Source: AC-32 sp036522595
GTDB taxonomy: Bacteria; Actinomycetota; Thermoleophilia; Gaiellales; Gaiellaceae
Direction of reading: 5' to 3'
Length of the DNA stretch: 34,383 nucleotides
Assembly (NCBI GenBank): GCA_036522595.1
Contig: DATDFL010000238.1
Coordinates: 1-34,383 of the forward strand
Shown piece by piece: positions 14,691 to 23,015 of this stretch (position 1 is the stretch's first letter; every line of letters begins with the position of its first letter). The translations under genes were made by a program, and so were the position numbers. Under the pieces are notes generated by a model that was not told the DNA's origin, did not search any database, and saw nothing but the letters and a program-made list of their open reading frames with translations.

Positions 14691-15471
14691 GCTGCCGCCG
14701 CTCGTCGACGCGGCCTGGGTTCAGGAGCACCTCGCCGATCCGGATCTCGTGGTCGCCGACGTGCGCGGCCCGAACGCGCACAAGCGCGGCCACCTGCCCG
14801 GCTCAATCCCGCTCGTGCTCGGCTCGCCGCCGCCGTTCGCCGACGCGGAGCGGCTCACGGAGTTCGCAACCGACGTGCAGCGCCTGCTCGGGCGCCACGG
14901 CGTCACCGGAGCGGAGCGGCTCGTGCTCTACGACCGCGGCGACTGCATCGGCGCCGCCGCCTCGGCGCAGGCGGCTCAGCTCGCGGGCCATCCGAACGTC
15001 TCCGTCCTCGCCGAGGGCTTCGCCGGCTGGCCCGGCGAGATCGAGCAAGGCGCGGTCGACCTGCAGAAGACGAGGCCGACCCTCGAGCCGCAGCTGGACG
15101 CAGTTCCCACCTGGCAGGAGCTCCGAGACCGCCTCGACGACCCGAGCCTGACGATTGTGGACGTGCGCACTCCCGAGGAGTACGCAGGCAAGGCAGGCTC
15201 GCCATGCGACCCGCGGCAGGCCCACATCCCAGGCGCTCGCCTGCTCGAGTACGAGCGCCTCTACGAAGGACCCGGCCGGCCGCGCTCACCCGAGGAGGTC
15301 CGGCAGGTCGCGGGCCTCACGGAGGGAGCACAGGTCGTCGCCTACTGCCACTCCGGCTCCCGCTCCGCGCTGGCCGCGCTGGCCCTCAGGGCCGCCGGCT
15401 ACGCCGCGCGCAACTACCCCGGCTCGTGGCACGAGTGGTCGCGCCACGAGGAGCTGCCGGTAGAGAAGTGA
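14683..15471 (+). CDS. Two-domain sulfurtransferase (thiosulfate/3-mercaptopyruvate type)
   Basis: 262 residues, the usual length for tandem-rhodanese sulfurtransferases. The N-terminal domain (about 5-125) has VADVRGPNAHKRGHLPGSI but carries YDRGD instead of an active-site loop, as is normal for the inactive domain. The C-terminal domain (about 140-260) has IVDVRTPEEYAG, HIPGARLLEY and the persulfide loop YCHSGSRSA with Cys222. It transfers sulfane sulfur to an acceptor such as cyanide or thiol. The GTG start overlaps the hydrolase by 8 bp. It is the last gene of the run. Confidence 0.9.
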   Translation: MPELPPLVDAAWVQEHLADPDLVVADVRGPNAHKRGHLPGSIPLVLGSPPPFADAERLTEFATDVQRLLGRHGVTGAERLVLYDRGDCIGAAASAQAAQLAGHPNVSVLAEGFAGWPGEIEQGAVDLQKTRPTLEPQLDAVPTWQELRDRLDDPSLTIVDVRTPEEYAGKAGSPCDPRQAHIPGARLLEYERLYEGPGRPRSPEEVRQVAGLTEGAQVVAYCHSGSRSALAALALRAAGYAARNYPGSWHEWSRHEELPVEK

Positions 15472-15498
15472 GGGGCCCGCGCGCAGCACGGGCCCCTC
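15470..15498. terminator. Bidirectional hairpin between convergent genes
   Basis: GAGGGGCCCG (15470-15479) pairs with CGGGCCCCTC (15489-15498), a perfect 10-bp stem with a 9-nt loop. It starts within the sulfurtransferase stop codon and lies just before the stop of the minus-strand secreted-protein gene, so it can serve both directions. It lacks T-tracts. Confidence 0.65.
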
Positions 15499-15504
15499 GA
15501 CGAC

Positions 15505-16584
15505 TTAGCGCCTGATCGTCGCGCTGGTGATCGGCGCGAGCGACGTCCCGTTGCACGGGATCGGCGCTCCCGAGGGCGACGGCCCTTCGCAATTGTCGCC
15601 GCCCGAGGGCACAAGCAGGTAGTTCTCGAACCGCATCGCGTAGTAGCGCTTCTTGCCCTTTGGCTTCTTGCGCGCGATCGAGTACTTGCCGCTGCTCTTG
15701 ACGCCCTTTGTGCTGTAGGCCTTCCCCGTCCCGAAGAGCCCGTTGACCGTGCCGAGCGTGTAGTTCGGCGCCGGCTGGGCCTTCGTCGAGATGTAGAGGT
15801 GGAGCCTGACGCCGCGCGGGTTCAGGCCCGCCACGGCGAGCGACCCGGTGAAGGCGACCAGCGACTTCTTGCTCTTCGCCTTCTTGATGGAGAGCGAGCT
15901 CGGCAGCCCGACGTAGGTCCGCCACTCGACGGTCCCGCCCGGGTTCACGGTGGTGGTGCCGGGTACATACGGCGTGAAGTCCGCGGCCCACTGGTACGCG
16001 CCGCGGGTGGGGGCATTCGTGAAGACGCCCTTGACCGAGTAGTTGGCGACGACCAGCTGCGCCTGGAACGTGTTCGCCGGGTCGGCCGGGCTCTGGAGGC
16101 AGATCTGCTGGATGACGTACGGGCCGTTGACGTCCACGTACGCGGGGATCCGGATGCTCTGGCCCTGCAGGCTCGTGTCGAGGATCCAGACGGCCTGGTG
16201 CGTTGCCGTGCCGGTGCAGACCTGCGCCGACGCCATGATCGCCGGGTCGGCCGGGTTTCCGGCGACGACGTTGCCGGCGAGCGGCAGGATCGTCCCGCCG
16301 AGCGCGTTTGCCTTCACGTACGCCAGCGCCTTGCCGATCACGGTCCCAGGCGCCTGCCCGAGGGTGTTGCCGTAGCCCGCCGGCGAGAAGATCGTCATCT
16401 TGGCCATCGGATCGTTGGCGGGGTCGGAGGTGATGACGAAGCCTGCCGTCGTGCCCGCTCCGACCTTGTAGCTCGACTGCTGGACCGTCAGGTCAGGCGT
16501 GAACGCGGCGAGCGCGGACGGCGCGAAGGCCACGCCGACGAGCCCGGCGAACACGACCAGCAGCAAGCGAAACCGTTTCTTCAT
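15505..16584 (-). CDS. Secreted protein of unknown function
   Basis: 359 residues, with AAGAAGGGG just upstream of the ATG on the minus strand. A Sec signal peptide is clear (MKKRFRLLLVVFAGLVGVAF, cleavage near ALA-AFT, residues 24-27). The mature chain has no membrane anchor and is rich in beta-type segments: FTPDLTVQQSSYKVGAGTTA near the start, a long middle region rich in Pro-Ala-Asp (ADPANTF), a lysine-rich stretch (KKAKSKKSL and KKPKGKKRYYAMRF) and a C-terminus with two cysteines (CEGPSPSGAPIPC). I do not recognise a family. An extracellular or cell-wall location is likely. It is a single-gene unit on this strand. Confidence 0.8.
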   Translation of the reverse strand: MKKRFRLLLVVFAGLVGVAFAPSALAAFTPDLTVQQSSYKVGAGTTAGFVITSDPANDPMAKMTIFSPAGYGNTLGQAPGTVIGKALAYVKANALGGTILPLAGNVVAGNPADPAIMASAQVCTGTATHQAVWILDTSLQGQSIRIPAYVDVNGPYVIQQICLQSPADPANTFQAQLVVANYSVKGVFTNAPTRGAYQWAADFTPYVPGTTTVNPGGTVEWRTYVGLPSSLSIKKAKSKKSLVAFTGSLAVAGLNPRGVRLHLYISTKAQPAPNYTLGTVNGLFGTGKAYSTKGVKSSGKYSIARKKPKGKKRYYAMRFENYLLVPSGGDNCEGPSPSGAPIPCNGTSLAPITSATIRR

Positions 16585-16621
16585 AGCCCCTTCTTTCGTA
16601 GGAAACCCCCTGGAGAAAAGC

Positions 16622-16634
16622 TCTCACGGTGAGA
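16622..16634. repeat. Inverted repeat upstream of the secreted-protein gene
   Basis: TCTCAC-G-GTGAGA is a perfect 13-bp palindrome in the 80-bp gap between the two minus-strand genes, about 38 bp before the secreted protein's start. It could be a regulator site or a small 5'-leader hairpin. No partner copy was seen elsewhere in the window. Confidence 0.4.
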
Positions 16635-16664
16635 CGTTGGTCGCACTTGGATAGTTAAGCCCTC

Positions 16665-17873
16665 CTATCGCGCGTTTACAAGCGGCCCGAACAGCACCCA
16701 AAGGTCTTTTCGATACCCGACCATCCGGGCCTTTGCGATCGGGAAATAGTTCTTCGGGCTCGTCCGCACGAAGACCCCGGGAAGGAGGAACGGGTTCGAG
16801 CGCTCGTTCATGTGGGTCACTGCGCGCATGAAGCTCGCGCGGGTGGGGTTGCTGCCCGCGTGGCGGAGGGCGTCGACCATCGAGTAGGCGACGGTCATCC
16901 CGTACCAGTTGTAGACATCGGAGACCCGGCCGCCCCTGTCGTACCGCTTCAGGATCTTCTTGTAGAGCGCCACCGCCGGATCGCGCTTCCAGGCGGGCGA
17001 GGTGGGGTCCTTCACGAACGCGACGCTGAGCGCGTTGTTCGTCTCCTTCCCCTTGGTGTTCGTGCGAGCGATGCCCATGATCGTCGGCTCGATCGAGACC
17101 GCGCTGACGAAGAAGCGCGGGTGCCAGCCGAGCTTGTAGGCGTCGACGAACGCCTGGATCGCGTAGGTCGGCAGCGCGAAGACCATGAACGTGTCGGCCT
17201 TCGAGGCGCGCAGCCTGGCGATCTGCGAGCGGATGTCGGTGTCGGTGACCTCGTAGGAGACCTTGGAGACGATCTTCGCCTGGTGGCTGCCGAGGCCGCG
17301 CTGCAGGCCGTGCAGGAGGTCGTTCCCGTAGTCGCTGTTCTCGTAGAGGACGGCGACCTTCGCCTTCGGCCGGTGCGCGAGGACGTAGCGGCCGTAGATC
17401 TTGCCCTCGCCCTCGAAGCTCGGCAGGTACCCCATCGTCCACGGGTACTGCTGGTGGCCGCGGCCGACCTTCGCGGCGCCGGTGCCTGCGAAGACCTCAG
17501 GAACCTTGATCGCGTTCAGGTACCCGCGGATCGCGAGGGCGTGCTCGGTGCCCACGGTGTTGAAGATCGCGAAGACCTTGTCCTGCTCGACCAGCTCGCG
17601 CGTCAGGTCGACGGTACGGGCGGGGTCGTAGCCGTCGTCGCGGTAGAGGTACTTGATCTTGCGGCCGTGGACGCCGCCGTGGGCGTTGACGTACTTGAAG
17701 TACGCGTTCGCGGCCGGGCCGACGGCGCCGAACGCGGACGCCTGGCCGCTGAGGGGGACCGTGCCGCCGATCAGGATCTGCGTCTTCGTGATCCCGGGCG
17801 TGGCGGCGGGGCGGCTGCCCGCGGACGGGACCAGGAGCAAGGCGGCGAGCGCCGCCAGCAGAAGCCACTTCAT
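16665..17873 (-). CDS. Leu/Ile/Val-type periplasmic-fold substrate-binding protein
   Basis: 402 residues from the ATG at 17871-17873. The open frame extends much further upstream, but this ATG carries the signal peptide (MKWLLLAALAALLLVPSAGS) and overlaps the hydrolase stop (ATGA). The mature N-terminus reads ITKTQILIGGTVPLSGQAS, and later YLYRDDGYDPARTVDLTREL and VAVLYENSDYGNDLLHGL are typical of type-I periplasmic-fold amino-acid-binding proteins. There is no lipobox. No livH/livM/livG/livF-type genes are in the window, so it is an orphan that either serves a distant permease or has a sensing role. The ligand is unknown. Confidence 0.88.
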   Translation of the reverse strand: MKWLLLAALAALLLVPSAGSRPAATPGITKTQILIGGTVPLSGQASAFGAVGPAANAYFKYVNAHGGVHGRKIKYLYRDDGYDPARTVDLTRELVEQDKVFAIFNTVGTEHALAIRGYLNAIKVPEVFAGTGAAKVGRGHQQYPWTMGYLPSFEGEGKIYGRYVLAHRPKAKVAVLYENSDYGNDLLHGLQRGLGSHQAKIVSKVSYEVTDTDIRSQIARLRASKADTFMVFALPTYAIQAFVDAYKLGWHPRFFVSAVSIEPTIMGIARTNTKGKETNNALSVAFVKDPTSPAWKRDPAVALYKKILKRYDRGGRVSDVYNWYGMTVAYSMVDALRHAGSNPTRASFMRAVTHMNERSNPFLLPGVFVRTSPKNYFPIAKARMVGYRKDLWVLFGPLVNAR

Positions 17874-19312
17874 CGCGAGACCGGTTTGCGCAGGACCGGG
17901 AGCGTGAGCTGTGCCGCCCCGATCGAGATCCGCGCGGCCGGCGGCATCGGCAGGTCGAGGTAGAGCAGGTTGCCCGGGTTCTGGGCGAGCGAGTTCGAGG
18001 CGAGCGTCAGCGTCAGGGTCGAGCCCTTCGGGATGAGGGTCGCGTCGTCGATCATCCGGATCGTCAGCGTCCGCGTTCCGTTCATGGCGGAGGTGTTGAT
18101 CCCGCCCTCGCTGACGACGATCTCCTTGCCTCGCCGCGGTTTCGCAGTCAGTACGGCGACGAGCTTCGACCAGCCGCCGGAAACCGTCACCTTCACGCGC
18201 ACGCGCGCGGAACCGAAGGTCTCGAGCTTTGTTCGCAGCCTCTTGCTGGTGCGCTCGGCCTTCTGTCTGCTGCTCAGCGCGTCTCGGCCGCCGAGACCGA
18301 GCTTGAGCACTCTCGTCTTCGGGAGGCTCTTGCCGCTTCGTGGCTTGCCGTGTTGCGGAGTCGCGGCGACGGTCACCGGCGCGTGGGCGACGAGCTTCTC
18401 TCCGAGCAGGTAGCGCACGAACCAGTTGTGCCCTTCGGTGGTCACGTAGTGGAGGTCCGGCGCGGGGAAGGTCGACGGCGAGTGCCCGAAGTCGCCGATG
18501 TAGAGGCGCTTCGGCCCCTTCACGAGGCGGTAGCCGGCGACCGCCTGGCCGATGTCGAAGACGAAATCGCGCCGGCCCTGGAAGAAGTAGATCGGCGTCG
18601 TGACCTGCGACAGGAGCGCGAGGCTCGACCGGGCGGCCGAGAATTGCCGCAGCTTGTCGAGGTTCGTGCTCGCGAGACCGTCGTTCTTGATCGCCGCCAC
18701 CGACGGATCGAGCCGGTTCTCGGGGACGGAGCTCAGAAGCGAGTAGATCGCTCCCGACTTGGACAGATCCTGCGGCAGCAGCGCGCTGTAGAGGTCGGTC
18801 CACGTCTCGAGTACCTCGACGGTGGACCACGGCACTCCTTCAACCAGCGACCGCAGGATCGCCCCTCCGCCCAGGGAGAGCCCCCAGGCTCCGATCCGTT
18901 GGGCGTTCACGTTGGGTTGCGCCGCGAGCCAGTTGAAGACGTCACGCGTGTCCGCGATCTCTCGAGGACCGTCGACCGAGACCAGTCCGCCCGACTGTCC
19001 GTGTCCGCGGGCGTCGAACGAAAGCGCTATGAACTGGTTCGGCCCGCCGACGCTGGGGACGATCCGGTCGAGATCCTGACGCTTGCCGCCCAGGCCGTGG
19101 AAGAACACGATGGCCGGAAAGCCTCCTGGCGGCGGGCTAGCGCTCGGGATCCACAGCGTCCCTGCGAGATCGACGCCGTCGTCCATGTGCAGCGTCACCT
19201 CGTGCGGGACGAGGGCGGGCGGCGGGAACGACGTCGCGCCGCCAGACGCGGCAAGCGTGATCAGTCCCGCGCAGAGAAACGCGATGACCCAGCGGCCCAA
19301 GGCACTCATCAT
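17870..19312 (-). CDS. Secreted CocE/NonD-type alpha/beta-hydrolase with C-terminal beta domain
   Basis: 480 residues if translation starts at the first of two adjacent ATGs (19312 or 19309). A hydrophobic leader (about 7-25, VIAFLCAGLITLAASGG) implies export. The hydrolase core shows PAIVFFHGLGGKRQD, SFDARGHGQSGG, the nucleophile motif GLSLGGG, the likely acid in QGRRDFVFD and the likely histidine in DFGHSPSTF. After about 320 comes a basic linker and a beta-rich C-terminal domain ending in a segment typical of X-Pro dipeptidyl-peptidase/CocE proteins (LTIRMIDDATLIPKGSTLTL). Probable extracellular esterase or peptidase. It is coupled by ATGA to the binding-protein gene, suggesting the two act on related compounds. 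Confidence 0.84.
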   Translation of the reverse strand: MMSALGRWVIAFLCAGLITLAASGGATSFPPPALVPHEVTLHMDDGVDLAGTLWIPSASPPPGGFPAIVFFHGLGGKRQDLDRIVPSVGGPNQFIALSFDARGHGQSGGLVSVDGPREIADTRDVFNWLAAQPNVNAQRIGAWGLSLGGGAILRSLVEGVPWSTVEVLETWTDLYSALLPQDLSKSGAIYSLLSSVPENRLDPSVAAIKNDGLASTNLDKLRQFSAARSSLALLSQVTTPIYFFQGRRDFVFDIGQAVAGYRLVKGPKRLYIGDFGHSPSTFPAPDLHYVTTEGHNWFVRYLLGEKLVAHAPVTVAATPQHGKPRSGKSLPKTRVLKLGLGGRDALSSRQKAERTSKRLRTKLETFGSARVRVKVTVSGGWSKLVAVLTAKPRRGKEIVVSEGGINTSAMNGTRTLTIRMIDDATLIPKGSTLTLTLASNSLAQNPGNLLYLDLPMPPAARISIGAAQLTLPVLRKPVSR

Positions 19313-19317
19313 AGAAT
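19312..19317 (+). promoter_or_regulatory. Candidate -10 of the murI-rph-mgtC operon (leaderless)
   Basis: TAGAAT lies 7 nt before the murI GTG, leaving no space for a Shine-Dalgarno sequence. No good -35 is visible. On the opposite strand the hydrolase ATGs occupy the same bases, so the two divergent units share a very short control region. Confidence 0.5.
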
Positions 19318-19324
19318 CGGCCCC

Positions 19325-20143
19325 GTGGATTCGCGGCCGGTCGGGGTTTTCGATTCGGGCGTGGGCGGGCTGACCGTCCTGCACGAGTGCCTCGTGACGA
19401 TGCCGCACGAGGACTTCCTCTACCTCGGCGATCACGCGCGGCTGCCGTATGGGCCACGTCCGCTGGACGAGGTCCGCCGGTTCTCGCACGAGATCGGCGT
19501 CTTCCTGGAGGCGCAGGACGTGAAGCTCGTCGTCGTCGCCTGCAACTCCGCTACCTCGGCCGCGCTGCCGCAGCTGCAGGAGGAGCTCCGCGTGCCGGTC
19601 GTCGGCGTCATCACGCCCGAGGCGCACGCAGCCGTCCAGGCGACGCGCAACCGGCGGATCGGGCTGCTGGCCACGCAGGCAACGGTCGACGCGGGCCGCT
19701 ACGCGAAGCTGATCGGCGACCTCGACGCGGGCGCAGAGCTCTTCCCGGTCGCCTGCCCGCGGCTCGTGCCTCTGATCGAGAGCGACGACCCGTTCTCCGC
19801 CGAGACCACCGAGGCCGTGCGGGAGTACGCGGCGCCGCTCAAGGAGGCGCGCGTCGACACGGTCATCCTCGGCTGCACGCACTACCCGCTGATCCGGCCG
19901 ATCTTCCAGCGCGTCTTCGGCCGCGACGTGACGCTCGTCTTCTCGGCGGAGGAGACCGCGCGCGAGGTCGCCGAGACCCTCGAGCGCAAGGGCATCGGCA
20001 ACGGCGCAGACCGCGAGGGCGAGTACCGGTTCCTGACCACCGGCGAGCCCTCGCTTTTCCGCGAGCTGGGCGAGCGTTTCCTGCAGCTGCCCCTCGGTGA
20101 GATCGAGCAGGTGGCCGTGGCTGACCTCGAGGCTGTCGCGTGA
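19325..20143 (+). CDS. murI: Glutamate racemase
   Basis: 272 residues. It makes D-glutamate for peptidoglycan. The catalytic pair is Cys73 in VACNSATSA (71-79) and Cys184 in GCTHYP (183-188); Asp10 in FDSGVGGLTV (9-18) and YLGDHARLPYG complete the family pattern. The GTG at 19325 is chosen because VGVFDSGVGG must lie at the N-terminus and a -10 element sits 7 nt upstream; the open frame continues much further upstream antisense to the hydrolase. The stop overlaps the rph GTG (GTGA). Confidence 0.95.
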   Translation: MDSRPVGVFDSGVGGLTVLHECLVTMPHEDFLYLGDHARLPYGPRPLDEVRRFSHEIGVFLEAQDVKLVVVACNSATSAALPQLQEELRVPVVGVITPEAHAAVQATRNRRIGLLATQATVDAGRYAKLIGDLDAGAELFPVACPRLVPLIESDDPFSAETTEAVREYAAPLKEARVDTVILGCTHYPLIRPIFQRVFGRDVTLVFSAEETAREVAETLERKGIGNGADREGEYRFLTTGEPSLFRELGERFLQLPLGEIEQVAVADLEAVA

Positions 20144-20850
20144 GAGAAGGCCGCCGCCCCGACGAGCTGCGCCCGCTCGAGATCGCCGTCGACTACCTCG
20201 AGCAGCCGATGGGCTCGGTCCTCTACTCGCAGGGCAAGACGCGTGTGCTCTGCACGGCATCGCTTGACGAGGGCGTGCCGCGGTGGCTGCGCGATTCCGG
20301 CCGCGGCTGGCTCACCGCGGAGTACTCGATGCTCCCCGCCTCGACCGGCGAGCGGAGCCAGCGCGAGGCGAGCTCGGGAAAGCAGAAGGGCCGAACGGTC
20401 GAGATCCAGCGGCTGATCGGCCGGGCCTTGCGCGCGGTGGCCGACATGGAGGCGCTGGGCGAGCGGACGCTCTGGCTCGACTGCGACGTCCTGCAGGCAG
20501 ACGGCGGCACGCGCTGCGCGTCTATCTCGGGCGTCTACGTCGCGGCGGCGCGGGCCCTCGACAAGGCAGGCCTGAGCCGCGTCCTCACGGACTCGGTCGC
20601 CGCGGTCTCACTCGGGATCGTCGGCGGGGAAGCCCTTCTCGACCTCGACTACGAAGAGGACTCGAGCGCCGAGGTCGACCTGAACGTGGTCATGACCGGA
20701 GCTGGGCGGCTCATCGAAGTCCAGGCGACCGCTGAGCGTGCGCCGTTCGACCGGGACGGGCTGAACGGCCTGCTCGATCTCGGGGCCGCAGGGATCGAGA
20801 AGATCGGCGATGCGCAGGAGCAGGCCCTCGGTGCTGATCGCAGCCACTAG
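20140..20850 (+). CDS. rph: Ribonuclease PH
   Basis: 236 residues, the standard length. Phosphorolytic 3'-exoribonuclease that trims tRNA precursors. Motifs are GWLTAEYSMLPAST (about 55-68), GRTVEIQRLIGRALRAV (substrate and phosphate region), DCDVLQADGGTR (about 114-125) and VMTGAGRLIEVQATAE (about 185-200). It starts on a GTG sharing bases with the murI stop. murI-rph neighbourhoods, often followed by rdgB, are common in Gram-positive bacteria; here an MgtC-family gene lies between rph and rdgB. Confidence 0.95.
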   Translation: MREGRRPDELRPLEIAVDYLEQPMGSVLYSQGKTRVLCTASLDEGVPRWLRDSGRGWLTAEYSMLPASTGERSQREASSGKQKGRTVEIQRLIGRALRAVADMEALGERTLWLDCDVLQADGGTRCASISGVYVAAARALDKAGLSRVLTDSVAAVSLGIVGGEALLDLDYEEDSSAEVDLNVVMTGAGRLIEVQATAERAPFDRDGLNGLLDLGAAGIEKIGDAQEQALGADRSH

Positions 20851-21535
20851 CGTCCCCGGGCTCTCCTGGGAGGAAGCGCTCCTGCGACTGGCGCTGGCCG
20901 CGGCTCTGGGCGGCGCGGTCGGGCTCGAGCGGGAGTTCCGCGAGCGGGAGGCCGGCTTCCGGACGCACATGCTCGTCTCGGTGGGCTCGGCGCTTTTCAC
21001 GATCGCCTCCGCGTACGGCTTCCGCGACTTCCTCGTGCACGGCGGGAACCTCGTCCGCACCGATCCGACTCGGATCGCCGCGCAGATCGTCACCGGGATC
21101 GGCTTCCTCGGAGCCGGCGCGATCATCCGCCAGGGGCTCTCGGTTCGCGGGCTGACGACCGCCGCGACGCTGTGGGTGGTTGCGGCGATCGGCCTGACCG
21201 CGGGCGCCGGGTACTACTCGGCCGCCGCGATCACCACGCTGCTCGTGCTCTTCTCGCTCTGGCCGCTGCGGATCTTCGCGCACCGCGTGATGCTCCGGTT
21301 CCGGCCCGAGACCGACCGGCTTCTGGCCCAGCTGCCGGCCGGCGAGAGCCCGGCTTCGCTGATCTCGGCGCTCGAAAAGGAGGGAGCACAGCTGCGTGCG
21401 CTCGAGATCGGCCACGAGGCCGACCGGCGGACGGTGCTCCTCGACGTCGCCCTGCCGCCGCGCTCCGATGCGCCCGCGATCGTGGCGAAGCTCTCGGAGC
21501 TCGAGAACGTCCTGGAGATCCGCTGGGCCGATTAA
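20810..21535 (+). CDS. MgtC/SapB-family membrane protein
   Basis: 241 residues from ATG 20810, or 234 from GTG 20831, which has AGGAG about 10 nt upstream; either start overlaps the end of rph. The N-terminal membrane domain has the family motifs GGAVGLEREFRERE, GFRTHMLVSVGSALF, GIGFLGAGAIIRQG and VRGLTTAATLWVVAAIG, with about four helices. The C-terminal part from about 160 is soluble and resembles an ACT-like alpha/beta domain (RTVLLDVALPPRSDAP). Family members are linked to magnesium limitation or acid stress, but the biochemical role is not established. A strong hairpin ends the operon. Confidence 0.88.
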   Translation: MRRSRPSVLIAATSVPGLSWEEALLRLALAAALGGAVGLEREFREREAGFRTHMLVSVGSALFTIASAYGFRDFLVHGGNLVRTDPTRIAAQIVTGIGFLGAGAIIRQGLSVRGLTTAATLWVVAAIGLTAGAGYYSAAAITTLLVLFSLWPLRIFAHRVMLRFRPETDRLLAQLPAGESPASLISALEKEGAQLRALEIGHEADRRTVLLDVALPPRSDAPAIVAKLSELENVLEIRWAD

Positions 21536-21560
21536 GGCGTCGCTTGCGATGCCGACGTCA

Positions 21561-21587
21561 GGACGCATGGGCTCTGCCCGTGCGTCC
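21561..21587 (+). terminator. Strong hairpin after the mgtC-family gene
   Basis: GGACGCATGGGC (21561-21572) pairs with GCCCGTGCGTCC (21576-21587): 12 pairs including one T-G wobble, with a TCT loop. The downstream bases are only moderately T-rich. It lies between the mgtC-family stop and the rdgB start. Confidence 0.65.
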
Positions 21588-21611
21588 GTCTGAAATGTCC
21601 GGTCGAACCGA

Positions 21612-22190
21612 GTGAGTCGACCGACAACGCCGTCAGGAGTTCGGCTCTGCTCGCAGAACCGGAACAAGCTGCGCGAGTTGTCGGCGCTGCTCCCGGACTG
21701 GGAGCTCGAACCGGTTGAGGGCGAGTACCCGCCCGAGACCGGCGAGACCTATTACGAGAACGCCCGCGCGAAGGCGCTCTTCGGGCCGGCGGACGAGTGG
21801 ACGCTCGGCGAGGACTCCGGGCTCGAAGTGGAGGCGCTCGGCGGGCGGCCGGGGATTCGCTCGGCCCGCTATGGCGCCGAGGGCTCCGAGGCGAACGCGA
21901 AGCTTCTAGGCGAGCTCGAGGGAGTCGAGAGCCGCGCGGCGCGGTACGTCTGCGAGCTCGTCCTGATCGGCCCTGACGGCCGCGAGCTGCGCGGCACGGG
22001 CGTCCGCGAGGGCCGCATTGCCACAGAGCCCAGCGGAACGGAGGGCTTCGGCTACGACCCGGTCTTCATCCCGGAAGGCGAGGAGCAGACGGTCGCGGAG
22101 CTCGGCAACGACTGGAAGCTGCGCAACTCGCACCGCGCCCGCGCGGCCCGGGCGCTCCTAGGCCAGGCCGGCGGCCTCCTCGGGAACTGA
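21612..22190 (+). CDS. rdgB: Non-canonical purine NTP pyrophosphatase (RdgB/HAM1 family)
   Basis: 192 residues from a GTG at 21612. It hydrolyses XTP, ITP and dITP to monophosphates, keeping deaminated purines out of nucleic acids. Motifs are CSQNRNKLREL (about 13-23, phosphate-binding S/T-x-N-x-x-K pattern), ETYYENARAKA, GEDSGLEVEALGGRPG (about 66-81, metal and catalytic acids), TEGFGYDPVFIPEG (base pocket) and NSHRARAARAL near the C-terminus. YYENA replaces the more usual F(V/A)ENA. It may share function with murI-rph upstream, but a hairpin separates them. Confidence 0.93.
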   Translation: MSRPTTPSGVRLCSQNRNKLRELSALLPDWELEPVEGEYPPETGETYYENARAKALFGPADEWTLGEDSGLEVEALGGRPGIRSARYGAEGSEANAKLLGELEGVESRAARYVCELVLIGPDGRELRGTGVREGRIATEPSGTEGFGYDPVFIPEGEEQTVAELGNDWKLRNSHRARAARALLGQAGGLLGN

Positions 22191-22982
22191 GGGCTGCTTG
22201 CGGTTGGCGAGCCACCAGTTCACCTCCGCGCCGAAGACGATCACGTTGGCCATCACGTACAGCCAGACCAGCAGCAACGCGGGCCCGCCGAAGGCCTTCA
22301 GCGCGACGACATTGCCTGAGAACCGCACGTAGAGCGGCAATACCTGGAAGCTCGCCTCGAGCGCGACCGCGGCGAACACCGCGCCGGGAAGCACTTCCGC
22401 GAAGGTGTGCTCCACATTCGTCAGCAGGTAGTAGACGGAGACGAGGAAGAAGAACACGCTGAACAGCGAGACCGTCACGGAGAGCCCGTAGGCCACGTAT
22501 GAGTTCTCGACGAACCCGAACCCGTAGCGCTTGAGCAGGTCGAAACCGAACGAGCCGATCAGGAGCCCGACGAAGAGCGTCACGAGCGACAGCAGCATCA
22601 GCCCGACGGCGAGCAGCTTCCCGCGCAGGAACGAGCGGTTCGGCTTGCCGTAGACGATGTTGAACGCCGACTCGAGGACGCTGAAGAGCGACAGCGACGT
22701 CCAGAGCAGCGCCGCCCCGCCGAGGATGCCGAGCGCCGTCGCGTGCTTCTGGATCTCGCGGACGGTGTGGACGATGCTCGCGACTGAGCTGCCCGGGAAC
22801 GCACGCTTCAGCTCCGTCACGAGGTAGCTCGACTCGTCGGGCCGCCCGGCGAGGCCGAGCAGGGAGACCGTCAGGAAGAGGAGCGGCACGAACGAGAGGA
22901 GCGCGAAGTACGCGGTCATGGCCGCGAGGTGGGGGCCGCGGTCACGGAAGAACTTTCCGAGCGGCTCGGGCAGGGCCGGCAT
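22158..22982 (-). CDS. YihY/RBN-family inner-membrane protein
   Basis: 274 residues from the ATG at 22980-22982; its 3' end overlaps the end of rdgB. It has about six membrane helices: the first pair around MTAYFALLSFVPLLFLTVSLLGL, a helix in LGILGGAALLWTSLSLFSVL, then LLAVGLMLLSLVTLFVGLLI, LSVTVSLFSVFFFLVSVYYLL, a glycine-containing PGAVFAAVALEASFQVL and the final LLLVWLYVMANVIVFGAEVN. These match the YihY/virulence factor BrkB family, once misassigned as RNase BN. The molecular function is unknown; lipid or small-molecule transport has been suggested for relatives. Confidence 0.9.
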   Translation of the reverse strand: MPALPEPLGKFFRDRGPHLAAMTAYFALLSFVPLLFLTVSLLGLAGRPDESSYLVTELKRAFPGSSVASIVHTVREIQKHATALGILGGAALLWTSLSLFSVLESAFNIVYGKPNRSFLRGKLLAVGLMLLSLVTLFVGLLIGSFGFDLLKRYGFGFVENSYVAYGLSVTVSLFSVFFFLVSVYYLLTNVEHTFAEVLPGAVFAAVALEASFQVLPLYVRFSGNVVALKAFGGPALLLVWLYVMANVIVFGAEVNWWLANRKQPSVPEEAAGLA

Positions 22983-23003
22983 GGATCGGAGTATGGGCTG
23001 TGG

Positions 23004-23009
23004 TAGCGT
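23004..23009 (+). promoter_or_regulatory. Candidate -10 for the roadblock-pyrE operon (leaderless)
   Basis: TAGCGT ends 6 nt before the GTG at 23016. No Shine-Dalgarno sequence can fit, so a leaderless transcript is likely. No clear -35 is seen. Confidence 0.4.
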
Positions 23010-23015
23010 CGGCCC

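Noticed and set aside
14683..14960. Missing active-site cysteine in the first rhodanese domain of the sulfurtransferase
   Set aside because: An inactive N-terminal domain is the normal state in tandem-rhodanese enzymes; Cys222 in the second domain is intact.
20691..20702. TGGTCATGACCG, similar to the GntR operator
   Set aside because: It lies in the middle of rph, encodes conserved RNase PH residues (VVMTGAG), and one arm is mismatched.
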